Positions 30,842 to 40,038 of a stretch of DNA of 64,000 bases are shown here, piece by piece. The DNA lies in the NCBI RefSeq assembly GCF_017377575.1, contig NZ_JAFREM010000025.1, forward strand, positions 1 to 64,000. Direction: 5' to 3'. The position numbers were made by a program, and so were the translations under genes. The stretch is from Candidatus Enterococcus moelleringii. GTDB taxonomy: Bacteria; Bacillota; Bacilli; Lactobacillales; Enterococcaceae. Under the pieces are notes generated by a model, which was not told where the DNA came from, searched no databases, and saw nothing but the letters and a program-made list of their open reading frames with translations. Position 1 is the stretch's first letter, and each line of letters starts with the position of its first letter.

Positions 30842-30951
30842 AGCAAACTGTTGCTTATCTCACGAATGTGTAAGTTTTGCTTGTTGCTTTCTAATCAAAA
30901 TCTTTTTAGAATATACGTGAGTAGTATAACAAACACAATGTAAGATAATCA

Positions 30952-30960
30952 ACATGTGTC
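30952..30960. promoter_or_regulatory. Operator-like site near the activase start
   Basis: ACATGTGTC differs by one base from the site at 30833 and lies 28 bases before the activase ATG, so a bound repressor would block transcription or early elongation. Confidence 0.4.
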
Positions 30961-30987
30961 GTAAAATAAAGAAGGTAGGAAATAAAA

Positions 30988-33900
30988 ATGACATTACGTG
31001 CCGGGATCGATGTTGGCTCAACTACAGTCAAACTGGTCGTCCTAGATGAAGAGAATCGGAGCTTGTTTTCAAAATATGAACGTCATTTTTCAGATGTGAA
31101 AGCTGCTACAGAACGTATATTGAGAGAAGCACAGCCAATTGTTGACCAACGGCCACTGAAGATGAACATTACAGGTTCAGGAGGAATGGGTTTAGCTGAT
31201 GTGCTGAGAATTCCTTTTGTTCAGGAAGTCATTGCTTGTACCCGCACAGTTGAAGAAGTCATTCCGCAAACCGATGTAGCAATTGAGCTAGGCGGGGAAG
31301 ATGCCAAGATCACCTTTTTTGAAGGTGCAATGGAACAGCGGATGAACGGCAGCTGCGCAGGCGGAACCGGCGCTTTTATCGACCAAATGGCCTCTCTACT
31401 GAAAACAGATGCTAATGGTGTTAATGAGCTGGCTAAAAATTATAAGACTCTTTATCCAATTGCCTCTCGGTGCGGCGTGTTTGCTAAGACAGACGTTCAA
31501 CCTTTAATTAATGAAGGTGCAGCTAAAGAGGACATTGCAGCGAGTATTTTCCAAGCGGTAGTGAATCAGACGATTGCTGGATTGGCAGCGGGACGGAAAA
31601 TTAAAGGCAACATTGCCTTTTTAGGCGGCCCTTTATTTTTCATGTCAGAACTTCGCAAACGATTTATCGAAACGTTGGATATCGCGCCAGAAAATATCGT
31701 TTTCCCTGAGAATCCACAGCTGTTTGTTGCTATGGGAGCAGCATTTTATTCAGAAGATGCCGAAGCAACGACTCTGGAAGCGTTGATTGATCATTTAACT
31801 TCAGCCGATGAAGGGCATCTATCACCATCAGATACCTTGGAACCTTTATTTAAAGATGATGCGGATTTAAAAGCTTTTCGAGAACGTCATAATCAGGCGC
31901 AAGCTGAAGAGAAGGATTTGCAGCAGCACCAAGGAGTAGCCTTTTTAGGTATCGACGCTGGATCAACCACGACAAAAGTAACCTTGATCGATGATAGTGG
32001 TCGCTTAATGTATTCTTTCTACGGAAATAATCAAGGGCAGCCATTGGAAACCACTATGACTGTTTTAAAAGACTTGTATCAAAAGCTGCCTGAAGGTGTC
32101 TTCATCGGAAAAGCAGCGGTGACCGGTTACGGAGAACAGCTGATCCAAAATGCCTTGAAGGTGGATATTGGTGAAGTGGAAACGATGGCCCATTACAAAG
32201 CAGCCAATCACTTCCAGCCGGGAGTTGACTTTATTTTAGATATTGGTGGTCAGGATATGAAGGCTATGACCATCAAGGATGGTGCGTTGTCTTCGATTCA
32301 ATTGAATGAGGCTTGCTCTTCAGGATGCGGCTCATTTATTGAGACCTTTGCTAAATCTTTGAACTATAAAGTAGAAGATTTTGCTCAGGCCGCGGTGAAA
32401 TCACAAGGACCTGTTGATTTAGGCTCTCGTTGTACCGTCTTTATGAACTCTAAGGTTAAACAAGTCCAAAAAGAAGGCGCATCAGTAGGGGATATCTCTG
32501 CCGGTCTGTCTTACTCAGTAATTAAAAATGCTATCTATAAAGTAATCAAAGTTCGGCGGCCAGAAGAATTGGGGGCAAAGATTGTCTGCCAAGGCGGAAC
32601 GTTCTACAACGAAGCTGTGCTGCGAGCGTTTGAACTGGTGGCTGGCCGGGAAGTCGTTCGTCCATCAATCGCCGGATTGATGGGAGCCTATGGAGCTGCT
32701 TTGATCGCGTTAGAAAACTATGAAGTTGGCGAAACAAGCAGCACGCTCTCTCTAGCAGACTTGAACAGTTTTACTGCTGAAAAAGAATTCACTCATTGTG
32801 GTCTGTGTGAGAACAACTGCATGATGACAGTAACAATTTTCTCAGATGGTCGTGAGTTTATCACCGGTAACCGTTGTGAGCGTGGTGCGCGAATCAAAAT
32901 TAAGCGGGAAGACCGCAAAGTGAATCTGATTGACTATAAATATCGTCGGCTGTTTAAGTACCGTCCACTACGTAAAAAAGACGTCACTAGAGGAACCGTT
33001 GGGATTCCAAGAGTTCTGAATATGTATGAGAATTATCCGTTATGGCATACTTTCTTTACTGAGTTAGGCTTCCGAGTTGAATTATCACCACGATCCAATA
33101 AAGAATTGTATGAACAAGGGATGGAAACTATTCCAAGTGATACAGCTTGCTATCCAGCTAAAATTGCCCACGGGCATATCCAAGCTTTAATCAATGAAGG
33201 GATTCCGATGATTTTCTATCCTGGAGTTGTGTTTGAGCGAGAAGAATCAAAAAATGCCGATAATCATTTTAACTGCCCAATTGTTCAAAGTTATCCCGAT
33301 GTTATTCGCAACAATGTGGATGATATTCGCGAAGGGAAAGTAGATTATCGTAATCCATACTTGAACTTGGCTAACGAAGCATCAGTTGCTAAGGTGCTGA
33401 GTCGCACGTTCAAAGATTTAGGCATTACTGAAGCAGAAATTACAGAAGCCCTGCATCATGGCTACGAAGAATTAGAAGCTTTCAAACAGGACATTCGTAC
33501 CAAAGGCGAAGAAACCTTGATGATGTTAAATCAAACGGGTCAACGTGGTGTGGTATTGTCTGGCCGTCCGTATCATTTGGATCCTGAAATCAATCACGGA
33601 ATTGCCGATGTTATTACCCAAGAAGGCTTCCACGTACTGACTGAGGATAGTGTTTCCCATTTAAGTGATGTTGGCAATCTGCGAGTAGTAAATCAGTGGG
33701 TTTATCATTCACGTCTATACGCAGCAGCTCGCGTCGTAGCTAAAAGCAAGAATCTTGAACTGGTACAATTGAATTCCTTTGGTTGCGGTTTAGACGCAGT
33801 AACCACTGACCAAGTAGAAGAAATCATGGATCAGTACGGAAAAATTTATACGGTACTAAAAATCGATGAAGGCTCAAACTTAGGGGCGATTCGTATCCGC

Positions 33901-35238
33901 CTGCGTTCATTGAAGGCAGCCGTGAATGAACGGGTTAAATCAAACTATGAACCGGTTCAGCATCTTGAAGAACCAGCCAAAATTACTTTTACTAAAGATA
34001 TGCGTAAAAAACATACCTTGCTATTACCAATGTTGAGCCCGATTCACCAAAGTGGACTATTCGATGTGGCGTTAGAGGCTTCTGGCTATAATGTTGTCTG
34101 CTTGCCTGCAATGGACCGGGAAGCTGTAAATGTCGGTTTGAAATATGTGAATAATGATGCCTGCTATCCAGCGATCATTTCCATCGGTCAATTGGTGGAA
34201 GCATTGCAAAGCGGTGAATATGACTTAAACAATGTCAGTGTGATGATGAGTCAGACTGGTGGCGGCTGTCGGGCAACCAACTACATTCCATTGCTGCGTA
34301 AAGCTTTAGCAGATGCTGGCTTTGGCCATGTACCGGTCGTTTCGGTTTCATTAGGAAATAAAGGGGTCGAATCGAATCCAGGCTTCAAATTTACTTTACC
34401 AATGATCAAACGCGCGGTGGTAGCGATTCTTTATGGGGATCTGTTCGAACGAGTGGTTTATCGTACGCGACCTTATGAATTAGAAAAAGGCCAAATTGAT
34501 GCGCTGCATGAAGAATGGTTGAAGAAAGTGGAAAGTAATGTCCGCAACGGGTCCTTAACCCAGTTCAATCGCAACATGAAAAAGATTGTAAAAGATTTTG
34601 ATACTGTGCCGATTTCTGATGAAGTGAAGCCTAAAGTCGGTGTCGTAGGTGAAATCTTAGTGAAATATTCACCGACGGCTAACAATGATATTGTTCGTTT
34701 GCTGGAAGAAGAAGGTGCCGAAGCAGTCGTACCAGATTTAGTCGGTTTTATGAACTATTCTCTATACAACCAAATTTGGAAGTACGACAATATGGGCATG
34801 CCGAAGAAAAACAAGAGTATCGCTGAGTTTGTGATCAAATTGATTGAGGTAGTGGAAAAACCGATGGACAAAGCGCTGCGCAGTTCAGAACGTTTTACCG
34901 GTATTCACTCAATTTATCAATTAGCCGAAGATGCTAGTAAAATTCTTTCCATCGGTAATCACACTGGTGAAGGTTGGTTCTTGACTGGTGAGATGATTGA
35001 CTTACTGAAAAATGGTGTGAACAATATTGTCTGCATGCAGCCGTTTGGATGTTTGCCGAACCATGTGGTAGGTAAGGGTGTAATCAAAGAATTGCGTCAT
35101 CAATATCCAAAATCAAATATCGCAGCGATTGACTATGATCCAGGGGTTTCCATTGTCAATCAGCTAAACCGGATTCGTTTAATGATGGCAACAGCCAATA
35201 AAATGTTAAACGAAGAAAAGGTAACACTTAAGAAATAG
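30988..35238 (+). CDS. Giant 2-hydroxyacyl-CoA dehydratase activase-like protein (two BadF/HgdC domains plus DUF2229 and C-terminal domain)
   Basis: This is a 1416-residue fusion. Two ATPase domains of the BadF/BadG/BcrA/HgdC activator family lie at about 4-255 and 318-575. In each, the Cys pair that ligates the bridging [4Fe-4S] cluster is kept: C123/C162 and C443/C482, both 39 apart. A CX2CX3C motif with a further Cys (C604, C607, C611, C630) follows, then DUF2229 (about 650-870) and an HgdB-like C-terminal region with conserved Cys. Known activators use ATP to inject a high-energy electron into a dehydratase. Here no separate dehydratase is adjacent. The function is unknown; electron transfer in an anaerobic reaction is inferred. 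Confidence 0.88.
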   Translation: MTLRAGIDVGSTTVKLVVLDEENRSLFSKYERHFSDVKAATERILREAQPIVDQRPLKMNITGSGGMGLADVLRIPFVQEVIACTRTVEEVIPQTDVAIELGGEDAKITFFEGAMEQRMNGSCAGGTGAFIDQMASLLKTDANGVNELAKNYKTLYPIASRCGVFAKTDVQPLINEGAAKEDIAASIFQAVVNQTIAGLAAGRKIKGNIAFLGGPLFFMSELRKRFIETLDIAPENIVFPENPQLFVAMGAAFYSEDAEATTLEALIDHLTSADEGHLSPSDTLEPLFKDDADLKAFRERHNQAQAEEKDLQQHQGVAFLGIDAGSTTTKVTLIDDSGRLMYSFYGNNQGQPLETTMTVLKDLYQKLPEGVFIGKAAVTGYGEQLIQNALKVDIGEVETMAHYKAANHFQPGVDFILDIGGQDMKAMTIKDGALSSIQLNEACSSGCGSFIETFAKSLNYKVEDFAQAAVKSQGPVDLGSRCTVFMNSKVKQVQKEGASVGDISAGLSYSVIKNAIYKVIKVRRPEELGAKIVCQGGTFYNEAVLRAFELVAGREVVRPSIAGLMGAYGAALIALENYEVGETSSTLSLADLNSFTAEKEFTHCGLCENNCMMTVTIFSDGREFITGNRCERGARIKIKREDRKVNLIDYKYRRLFKYRPLRKKDVTRGTVGIPRVLNMYENYPLWHTFFTELGFRVELSPRSNKELYEQGMETIPSDTACYPAKIAHGHIQALINEGIPMIFYPGVVFEREESKNADNHFNCPIVQSYPDVIRNNVDDIREGKVDYRNPYLNLANEASVAKVLSRTFKDLGITEAEITEALHHGYEELEAFKQDIRTKGEETLMMLNQTGQRGVVLSGRPYHLDPEINHGIADVITQEGFHVLTEDSVSHLSDVGNLRVVNQWVYHSRLYAAARVVAKSKNLELVQLNSFGCGLDAVTTDQVEEIMDQYGKIYTVLKIDEGSNLGAIRIRLRSLKAAVNERVKSNYEPVQHLEEPAKITFTKDMRKKHTLLLPMLSPIHQSGLFDVALEASGYNVVCLPAMDREAVNVGLKYVNNDACYPAIISIGQLVEALQSGEYDLNNVSVMMSQTGGGCRATNYIPLLRKALADAGFGHVPVVSVSLGNKGVESNPGFKFTLPMIKRAVVAILYGDLFERVVYRTRPYELEKGQIDALHEEWLKKVESNVRNGSLTQFNRNMKKIVKDFDTVPISDEVKPKVGVVGEILVKYSPTANNDIVRLLEEEGAEAVVPDLVGFMNYSLYNQIWKYDNMGMPKKNKSIAEFVIKLIEVVEKPMDKALRSSERFTGIHSIYQLAEDASKILSIGNHTGEGWFLTGEMIDLLKNGVNNIVCMQPFGCLPNHVVGKGVIKELRHQYPKSNIAAIDYDPGVSIVNQLNRIRLMMATANKMLNEEKVTLKK

Positions 35239-35251
35239 CAGTATTCAAGGA

Positions 35252-35289
35252 GGTAGATCATTTTTTTCACAAATGGTCTACCTTTTTTT
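35252..35289 (+). terminator. Terminator of the activase gene
   Basis: GGTAGATCATTT (35252-35263) pairs with AAATGGTCTACC (35271-35282), followed by seven T. Confidence 0.92.
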
Positions 35290-35344
35290 ATTGTGAATTA
35301 GGTATATACCAGTTATAATGGAGAAAAAAAGAGGAGCGATCGAA

Positions 35345-36049
35345 ATGGCTAATCAAGTGCCGGTTTACATTCAAATACATGATCAATTGAAAGATGAAAT
35401 TGAAAAGGGTGTTTGGAAAGTCGGAGATCGTTTGCCGTCTGAACGAGAATTGTCGGTGAAGTTTGGCGTCAGTCGAATGACCTTGCGGCAAGCCATCCAA
35501 ACCTTGGCAGACGAAGGGATTTTAGAACGAAAAATTGGCTCAGGTACCTATGTCGCCAGTGAGAAGGTACAAGAGAAGATGAGTGGAACCACCAGTTTTA
35601 CAGATATTATGGAATCTCAAAACCGGACACCTTCTAGTAAGACGATTTCATTTTTCCGTTCACCTGCTAGTTCCAGTGAAGCCGAGAATTTAGGTTTAAA
35701 AAAGGGCGACCAAATTCTACGGATGGAACGAATTCGTTATGCAGACAATGTTCCCATCTGTTTTGAAGTTGCCAGTATCCCGGCCGATATTGTCAAAAGT
35801 TTCAGCAAAGAAGAAATTACCGACTCCTTTTACCATACATTAAAACAAAAGGGCATGGAAATTGGTCGTGCCAATCAAACGGTTACTGCTATTTTAGCAT
35901 CGGAACAAATTGCGGATTATTTGGAAGTGAAACGGGGAGATGCTATTTTACGCTTGCGGCAAATCTCGTATCTAGCGGATGGCCAGCCCTTTGAGTATGT
36001 ACGTACCCAATATGTAGGCAGCCGCTTTGAATTTTACTTAGAAAAATAA
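35345..36049 (+). CDS. GntR/HutC-family transcriptional regulator with UTRA domain
   Basis: This 234-residue protein has a winged helix (about 1-70: VPVYIQIHDQLKDEIEKG, LPSERELSVKFGVSRMTLRQAI, GSGTYVA) and a UTRA ligand-binding domain (about 90-230). HutC-type regulators usually sense sugars or amino-sugar phosphates. The start at 35345 follows AGAGGAGCGA; upstream in-frame codons precede that site. It is monocistronic and no sugar operon is nearby, so its targets are elsewhere. Confidence 0.88.
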   Translation: MANQVPVYIQIHDQLKDEIEKGVWKVGDRLPSERELSVKFGVSRMTLRQAIQTLADEGILERKIGSGTYVASEKVQEKMSGTTSFTDIMESQNRTPSSKTISFFRSPASSSEAENLGLKKGDQILRMERIRYADNVPICFEVASIPADIVKSFSKEEITDSFYHTLKQKGMEIGRANQTVTAILASEQIADYLEVKRGDAILRLRQISYLADGQPFEYVRTQYVGSRFEFYLEK

Positions 36050-36074
36050 AGGAAGCAGTTAGTCTGCTTCCTTT
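36048..36074. terminator. Bidirectional terminator shared by converging genes
   Basis: AAAGGAAGCAG (36048-36058) pairs with CTGCTTCCTTT (36064-36074). The stem overlaps the stop codons of both flanking genes. Confidence 0.8.
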
Positions 36075-36703
36075 ACCAATTGTTCGAAATAAGCGACTTC
36101 ACCAGTCTCAAAGCTGGCTTGACCGCTTAACAGATCGTTTACCTGGGTTTCAAATTCGGCTTTTTTCGGTTCATCAATCATACAGGTGACAACTACCTGG
36201 TCGGTAAATTGGGTATCCTTGACGGCTATCTGCTGGTTTTCGATGAAATTTTCCATTTTGCCCCAATTTGAATAGCTAAGAGCAACCAGGATTTCCTGCT
36301 GCAGACGGCCTTCGACGATTCCCGTTTCTCGAATGGCATGAGCTACCGCCCCGGAATAAGCGCGAATAAGTCCGCCAGCACCCAGCTTGATGCCGCCAAA
36401 GTAGCGGGTAACCACTGCTGCGACGTTGATTAACTCGTTCTTCTTCAATACTTCCAGCATGGGCACACCGGCTGTTCCGCTAGGCTCGCCATCATCACTG
36501 GTTCGCTGGATTTCTTGGCGGTCCCCCAGCACATAGGCACTGCAATTATGGTTCGCTTTCCAGTGTTCCTTTTTGATTGCTTGGATGAAAGCCTTTGCTT
36601 CTTCTTCAGTTGTTACGCGCTTTAAAGAACAAATGAACTGGGATTTTTTGATCTCGGTTTCATGGATACTGTCTTGTTGAATCGTTCGATAACTTTGTAA
36701 CAT
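36059..36703 (-). CDS. YigZ/IMPACT (UPF0029) family protein
   Basis: This 214-residue protein has an N-terminal IMPACT domain (about 1-120, with KSQFICSLKRV, DDGEPSGTAGVPM and VVTRYFGGIKLGAGGLIRAY, all diagnostic). A C-terminal ferredoxin-like domain (DUF1949, about 135-205) follows. The bacterial role is uncertain; eukaryotic IMPACT affects Gcn1/Gcn2 signalling. GAGGTGA precedes its ATG. It is divergent from the next gene. Confidence 0.9.
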   Translation of the reverse strand: MLQSYRTIQQDSIHETEIKKSQFICSLKRVTTEEEAKAFIQAIKKEHWKANHNCSAYVLGDRQEIQRTSDDGEPSGTAGVPMLEVLKKNELINVAAVVTRYFGGIKLGAGGLIRAYSGAVAHAIRETGIVEGRLQQEILVALSYSNWGKMENFIENQQIAVKDTQFTDQVVVTCMIDEPKKAEFETQVNDLLSGQASFETGEVAYFEQLVKEAD

Positions 36704-36777
36704 CTTATCACCTCAAAGTATAGTATAGGGGAAATGCTCCAAAAAAGAAACGGATCACTAAAAAGGAGGGATAGATA

Positions 36778-37074
36778 ATGGCTCGAACCAAGAAATACGA
36801 TGGAATTACTCATTACTTAAGAAATAATGGCGGTTCGCAAGTAACCTTAACGTTTACCCAATATGATGAATTATTATTCCCCAGCAGTGGGCTGCCTAAG
36901 ACTGCACGGGAGGATTTAGATTGGTGGGCAAATGATTATCGTCATCCTGAAAAAGGCGCTTATGGCTGGCTGAATGCTAGCTACGAAGTTGTTCATGTGA
37001 ATCTTCCGAAAGAATATGTGGTCTTCAATCGACTGGTAAAATCAAATTGGCTGTTTAAAAGTGAGGGAAAATAA
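36778..37074 (+). CDS. DUF7662-like protein
   Basis: This is a 98-residue protein: YDGITHYLRNNG, then LTFTQYDELLFPSSGLPKTA, DLDWWANDY and AYGWLNASYEVVHVNL with a final VVFNRL. This pattern (Y..L..yL, ltF.e.e, LP.sA, WWaN, aWl.agw.V..v) fits the DUF7662 family, recalled rather than searched. The function is unknown. AAGGAGGG lies before the ATG and a terminator overlaps the stop. Confidence 0.7.
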   Translation: MARTKKYDGITHYLRNNGGSQVTLTFTQYDELLFPSSGLPKTAREDLDWWANDYRHPEKGAYGWLNASYEVVHVNLPKEYVVFNRLVKSNWLFKSEGK

Positions 37075-37094
37075 AATTTCCTTCACTTTTTTTG
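37057..37094 (+). terminator. Terminator of the DUF7662-like gene
   Basis: AAAAGTGAGGGAA (37057-37069) pairs with TTCCTTCACTTTT (37078-37090) and is followed by TTT. The stop codon is in the loop. Confidence 0.85.
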
Positions 37095-37118
37095 CGTATC
37101 TTTAGTTGAGGTGAAAAA

Positions 37119-38429
37119 ATGAAAGCATATGAAGGTCAACGATTGTTAAAAAGTGAGTGGGAAGCTTTTTATCCCGCAGCCGATTTAACTTACGCAGAAA
37201 AAGTTCCAGCCATGATTAATGAAGAGAAGGTCGCAGTTTGTCAACGCTGCGGCACAAAATCCCAAGAGCAGGTGCCTGCTGGTTTTTATTACTGTCCAGC
37301 GTGTATTAGTTTAGGTCGAATCAGCAGTAACCAGCAGCTATACACATTTCCTTTAACTCAGTTGTCTAAGCGCAGCGTTTCCTGTCAGTGGACTGGGAGC
37401 CTATCGGATGCCCAAAAAGAAATCGCTGATCAGCTGGTAAGTGACCAGAGTCAAGCAGATACCTTTTTAGTGTGGGCTGTCACTGGGGCTGGAAAAACCG
37501 AAATATTGTACCCTTTGATTCAGACTTACTTATCTCAAGGGAGGCGAATTGCTGTAACTTCACCGCGAGTAGATGTTTGCAATGAACTGCATTTGCGTTT
37601 TACTCAATCTTTTCAGCGGGAAAAAATCAGTTTGTATCACGGCAGTAAGCGTGTAGATGAAGGTAATCAATGGATTGTTTGCACGATCCATCAGCTGTTT
37701 CGCTATCATCAAACCTTTGACTTGATTATTTTAGATGAAGTTGATGCCTTTCCGTACGCAAACAATCCCTTTTTGGAACAGGCAATTATGCGGGCCAAGC
37801 AGCCGCAAGGAAAAATCGTTTATTTAAGTGCAACGCCCTCAAAAGAACTTCAACGAACAGTTGCGCGTTGCTACCGTTTGCCAGCTCGTTATCATCGGCG
37901 GCCGCTGCCAGTACCTAAAGTAGTGCTGAACTTATCACTAAAGAAAAAGTTGTCTCAAAGTAAATTGCCTAACCCGATTATTACGGAATTGGAGCGCCTT
38001 TTAGTGAAGAATGATGTGTTAGTGTTTTGTCCCAGCATCCCACTCCTAGAAGTAGTTGCCCAACAATTGTTAGCCAACTTTCCTGAGCTTACTTTAACTA
38101 CTGTTTTCGCCAATGATGAGGAACGTTTGATAAAGGTAGAAAATATGCGAGACAGCAACTATCAAGTTCTGATCACTACAACTATTTTAGAGCGAGGCGT
38201 TACTTTTGAAGGGGTGTCAGTAATGATTTTAGATGCTGCCCATCGTGTCTTTAACAAGGCAGCCTTAGTCCAGATAGCGGGAAGAGCAGATCGAAAAGGA
38301 CCGTTTCGCAGTGCTGAAGTATGCTATGTAACCAGTGAATGGACCCGAACGATCAAACAGGCAGTGAAAGAGATCAAAGAAAATAATCAATTAGCTATGA
38401 AGGCGGGGTTGCTGGATGAAATGCAGTAA
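37119..38429 (+). CDS. comFA: Competence helicase ComFA
   Basis: This 436-residue DEAD-box-like ATPase is needed for DNA uptake in competent Firmicutes. It has a four-Cys zinc site (C41, C44, C59, C62), Walker A TGAGKT at 122-127, DEVD at 206-209, LSATP, and the helicase C domain with QIAGRADRKG. It works at the inner face of the uptake channel. GAGGTGA precedes the ATG. It overlaps comFC by 14 bases. Enterococci keep com genes although natural competence is rarely shown. Confidence 0.93.
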   Translation: MKAYEGQRLLKSEWEAFYPAADLTYAEKVPAMINEEKVAVCQRCGTKSQEQVPAGFYYCPACISLGRISSNQQLYTFPLTQLSKRSVSCQWTGSLSDAQKEIADQLVSDQSQADTFLVWAVTGAGKTEILYPLIQTYLSQGRRIAVTSPRVDVCNELHLRFTQSFQREKISLYHGSKRVDEGNQWIVCTIHQLFRYHQTFDLIILDEVDAFPYANNPFLEQAIMRAKQPQGKIVYLSATPSKELQRTVARCYRLPARYHRRPLPVPKVVLNLSLKKKLSQSKLPNPIITELERLLVKNDVLVFCPSIPLLEVVAQQLLANFPELTLTTVFANDEERLIKVENMRDSNYQVLITTTILERGVTFEGVSVMILDAAHRVFNKAALVQIAGRADRKGPFRSAEVCYVTSEWTRTIKQAVKEIKENNQLAMKAGLLDEMQ

Positions 38430-39084
38430 CTGTCAGAATGAAATAATTGAAAATTTGACCTTAATTGAGTGGTTTATTACGCCAAATATTTTGTGTTTTC
38501 GCTGCCAGCAGCAATTTCATCATTTACAGGAGGTGAAGACCTGTCCTGGTTGCGGGAGAGAAAATACAGGAGAACTTTGCCAAGATTGTCAGCAGTGGCA
38601 GCGAGCTCAAGGTTATACGCTGCAAAATAAAGCATTATTTTCCTACGATGAAGGATTCCAGCAATGGATTGAAGCTTATAAATTTAAAGGCGACTATCGC
38701 TTACGCAGAGTGATCGCTAACGAACTGCAGCAGGAATTAAAGAAATACGCCAATTTTATGATTTGTCCGATTCCGTTGTCCGAAGAACGATTCGCTCAGC
38801 GAGGCTTCAATCAAGTTATTGGTTGCTTGGAAGCAGCAGGAATCGAGTACCAAAAATTGCTGCAAAGAAAGGCAGATGGACAACCTCAATCAATGAAGAC
38901 AAGAGCAGAACGTTTGATGATGCCGCAGCCTTATGTATTAAAAGTAGATGAAATTAAAATTAGAGGTCAGAACATCTTAATTATTGACGATGTTTATACC
39001 ACCGGTCGAACTTTGTTTCACGCAGCAGAAATTTTATACGAAAAAGGCGCTAGAACAGTGGGAAGTTTAACTTTCGCTCGGTGA
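38416..39084 (+). CDS. comFC: ComF family phosphoribosyltransferase-like protein
   Basis: This 222-residue protein has an N-terminal zinc ribbon (Cys at 3, 6, 27, 30, 43, 46, 55 and 58) and a type I phosphoribosyltransferase domain with the PRPP loop LIIDDVYTTGRTL near 192-204. It partners ComFA in DNA uptake. The start lies inside comFA, so the pair is translationally coupled. Confidence 0.92.
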   Translation: MKCSNCQNEIIENLTLIEWFITPNILCFRCQQQFHHLQEVKTCPGCGRENTGELCQDCQQWQRAQGYTLQNKALFSYDEGFQQWIEAYKFKGDYRLRRVIANELQQELKKYANFMICPIPLSEERFAQRGFNQVIGCLEAAGIEYQKLLQRKADGQPQSMKTRAERLMMPQPYVLKVDEIKIRGQNILIIDDVYTTGRTLFHAAEILYEKGARTVGSLTFAR

Positions 39085-39124
39085 AACATTCTCATTTTGA
39101 CCAAAAAAATGATAGCGATTTACT

Positions 39125-39152
39125 TTGCAAACGGATTAGAGTTGGTTATAAT
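39125..39152 (+). promoter_or_regulatory. Promoter of hpf
   Basis: TTGCAA (39125-39130), 16 bp, TATAAT (39147-39152), leaving a leader of about 65 bases before hpf. Confidence 0.75.
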
Positions 39153-39223
39153 AGAGGTAAGAAGTGGGGCGAAGAGTGGTCCTTCCCCGTATCTTCAGTT
39201 GGTAGACGAAAGGGGCAATTTGT

Positions 39224-39772
39224 ATGTTTAGATATAACGTTCGAGGAGAAAACATCGAAGTTACTGAAGCAATTCGTGATTATGTAGAGAAGAAAGTGGG
39301 GAAACTAGAACGCTACTTCACAGATGTGCCTGATGCAACTGCACATGTGAACTTAAAAGTGTACACTGAAAAAACTGCAAAAGTTGAAGTAACGATTCCA
39401 CTTCCGTACTTAGTGCTACGTGCCGAAGAAACTTCACCAGATTTGTATGCAAGTATTGATTTGGTTGTGGATAAATTAGAACGTCAAATCCGTAAATTTA
39501 AAACAAAAATCAACCGCAAAGCACGTGAAACTTCTTTACCAACCCGTGAGGTTGCTGTAGAGTTGAATGAGGATGAAGCAGAAGAAACTTCAGAATTAGA
39601 AATCGTGCGTACAAAACGTCTTTCTTTAAAACCAATGGGCAGCGAAGAAGCCGTATTGCAAATGAATATGTTAGGACACAACTTCTTCATTTTTGAAGAT
39701 GCTGAAACTAACGGAACCAGCATTGTTTACCGTCGTAAAGATGGCAAATATGGTTTAATCGAAACTGATTAA
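39224..39772 (+). CDS. hpf: Long-form ribosome hibernation promoting factor
   Basis: This 182-residue protein has an N-terminal S30AE domain (about 1-105; [20 protein letters not shown]) that blocks the decoding centre. An acidic linker and the C-terminal dimerisation domain (about 125-180; [20 protein letters not shown]) follow and join 70S ribosomes into 100S dimers. It has its own promoter and terminator, in line with growth-phase control. Confidence 0.95.
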   Translation: MFRYNVRGENIEVTEAIRDYVEKKVGKLERYFTDVPDATAHVNLKVYTEKTAKVEVTIPLPYLVLRAEETSPDLYASIDLVVDKLERQIRKFKTKINRKARETSLPTREVAVELNEDEAEETSELEIVRTKRLSLKPMGSEEAVLQMNMLGHNFFIFEDAETNGTSIVYRRKDGKYGLIETD

Positions 39773-39783
39773 TTGAAAAAATG

Positions 39784-39811
39784 AACCCTTGGCTTAGGCC
39801 GAGGGTTTTTT
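39784..39811 (+). terminator. Terminator of hpf
   Basis: AACCCTTGGC (39784-39793) pairs with GCCGAGGGTT (39798-39807), followed by TTTT. Confidence 0.9.
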
Positions 39812-40038
39812 ATTTTGGGGGAAATTCAATATAATCAGCCGTTCTTTTACATAAAATATTCTACGATGAGCAGTTTAAGAGGCTGTTTTTGTGCTAAAAT
39901 CCAAAAAGCAGGTATTACTTTTTGTAAAGATATTCTTTTTATTCCAAGGAGAAGTTTCTTTTCCAGGGGACTAATGATAAAATAGACTAGCAGATTTGTA
40001 GACAAATCAAAGAGAGCACAAAGGAGTAAGAAAAACGA

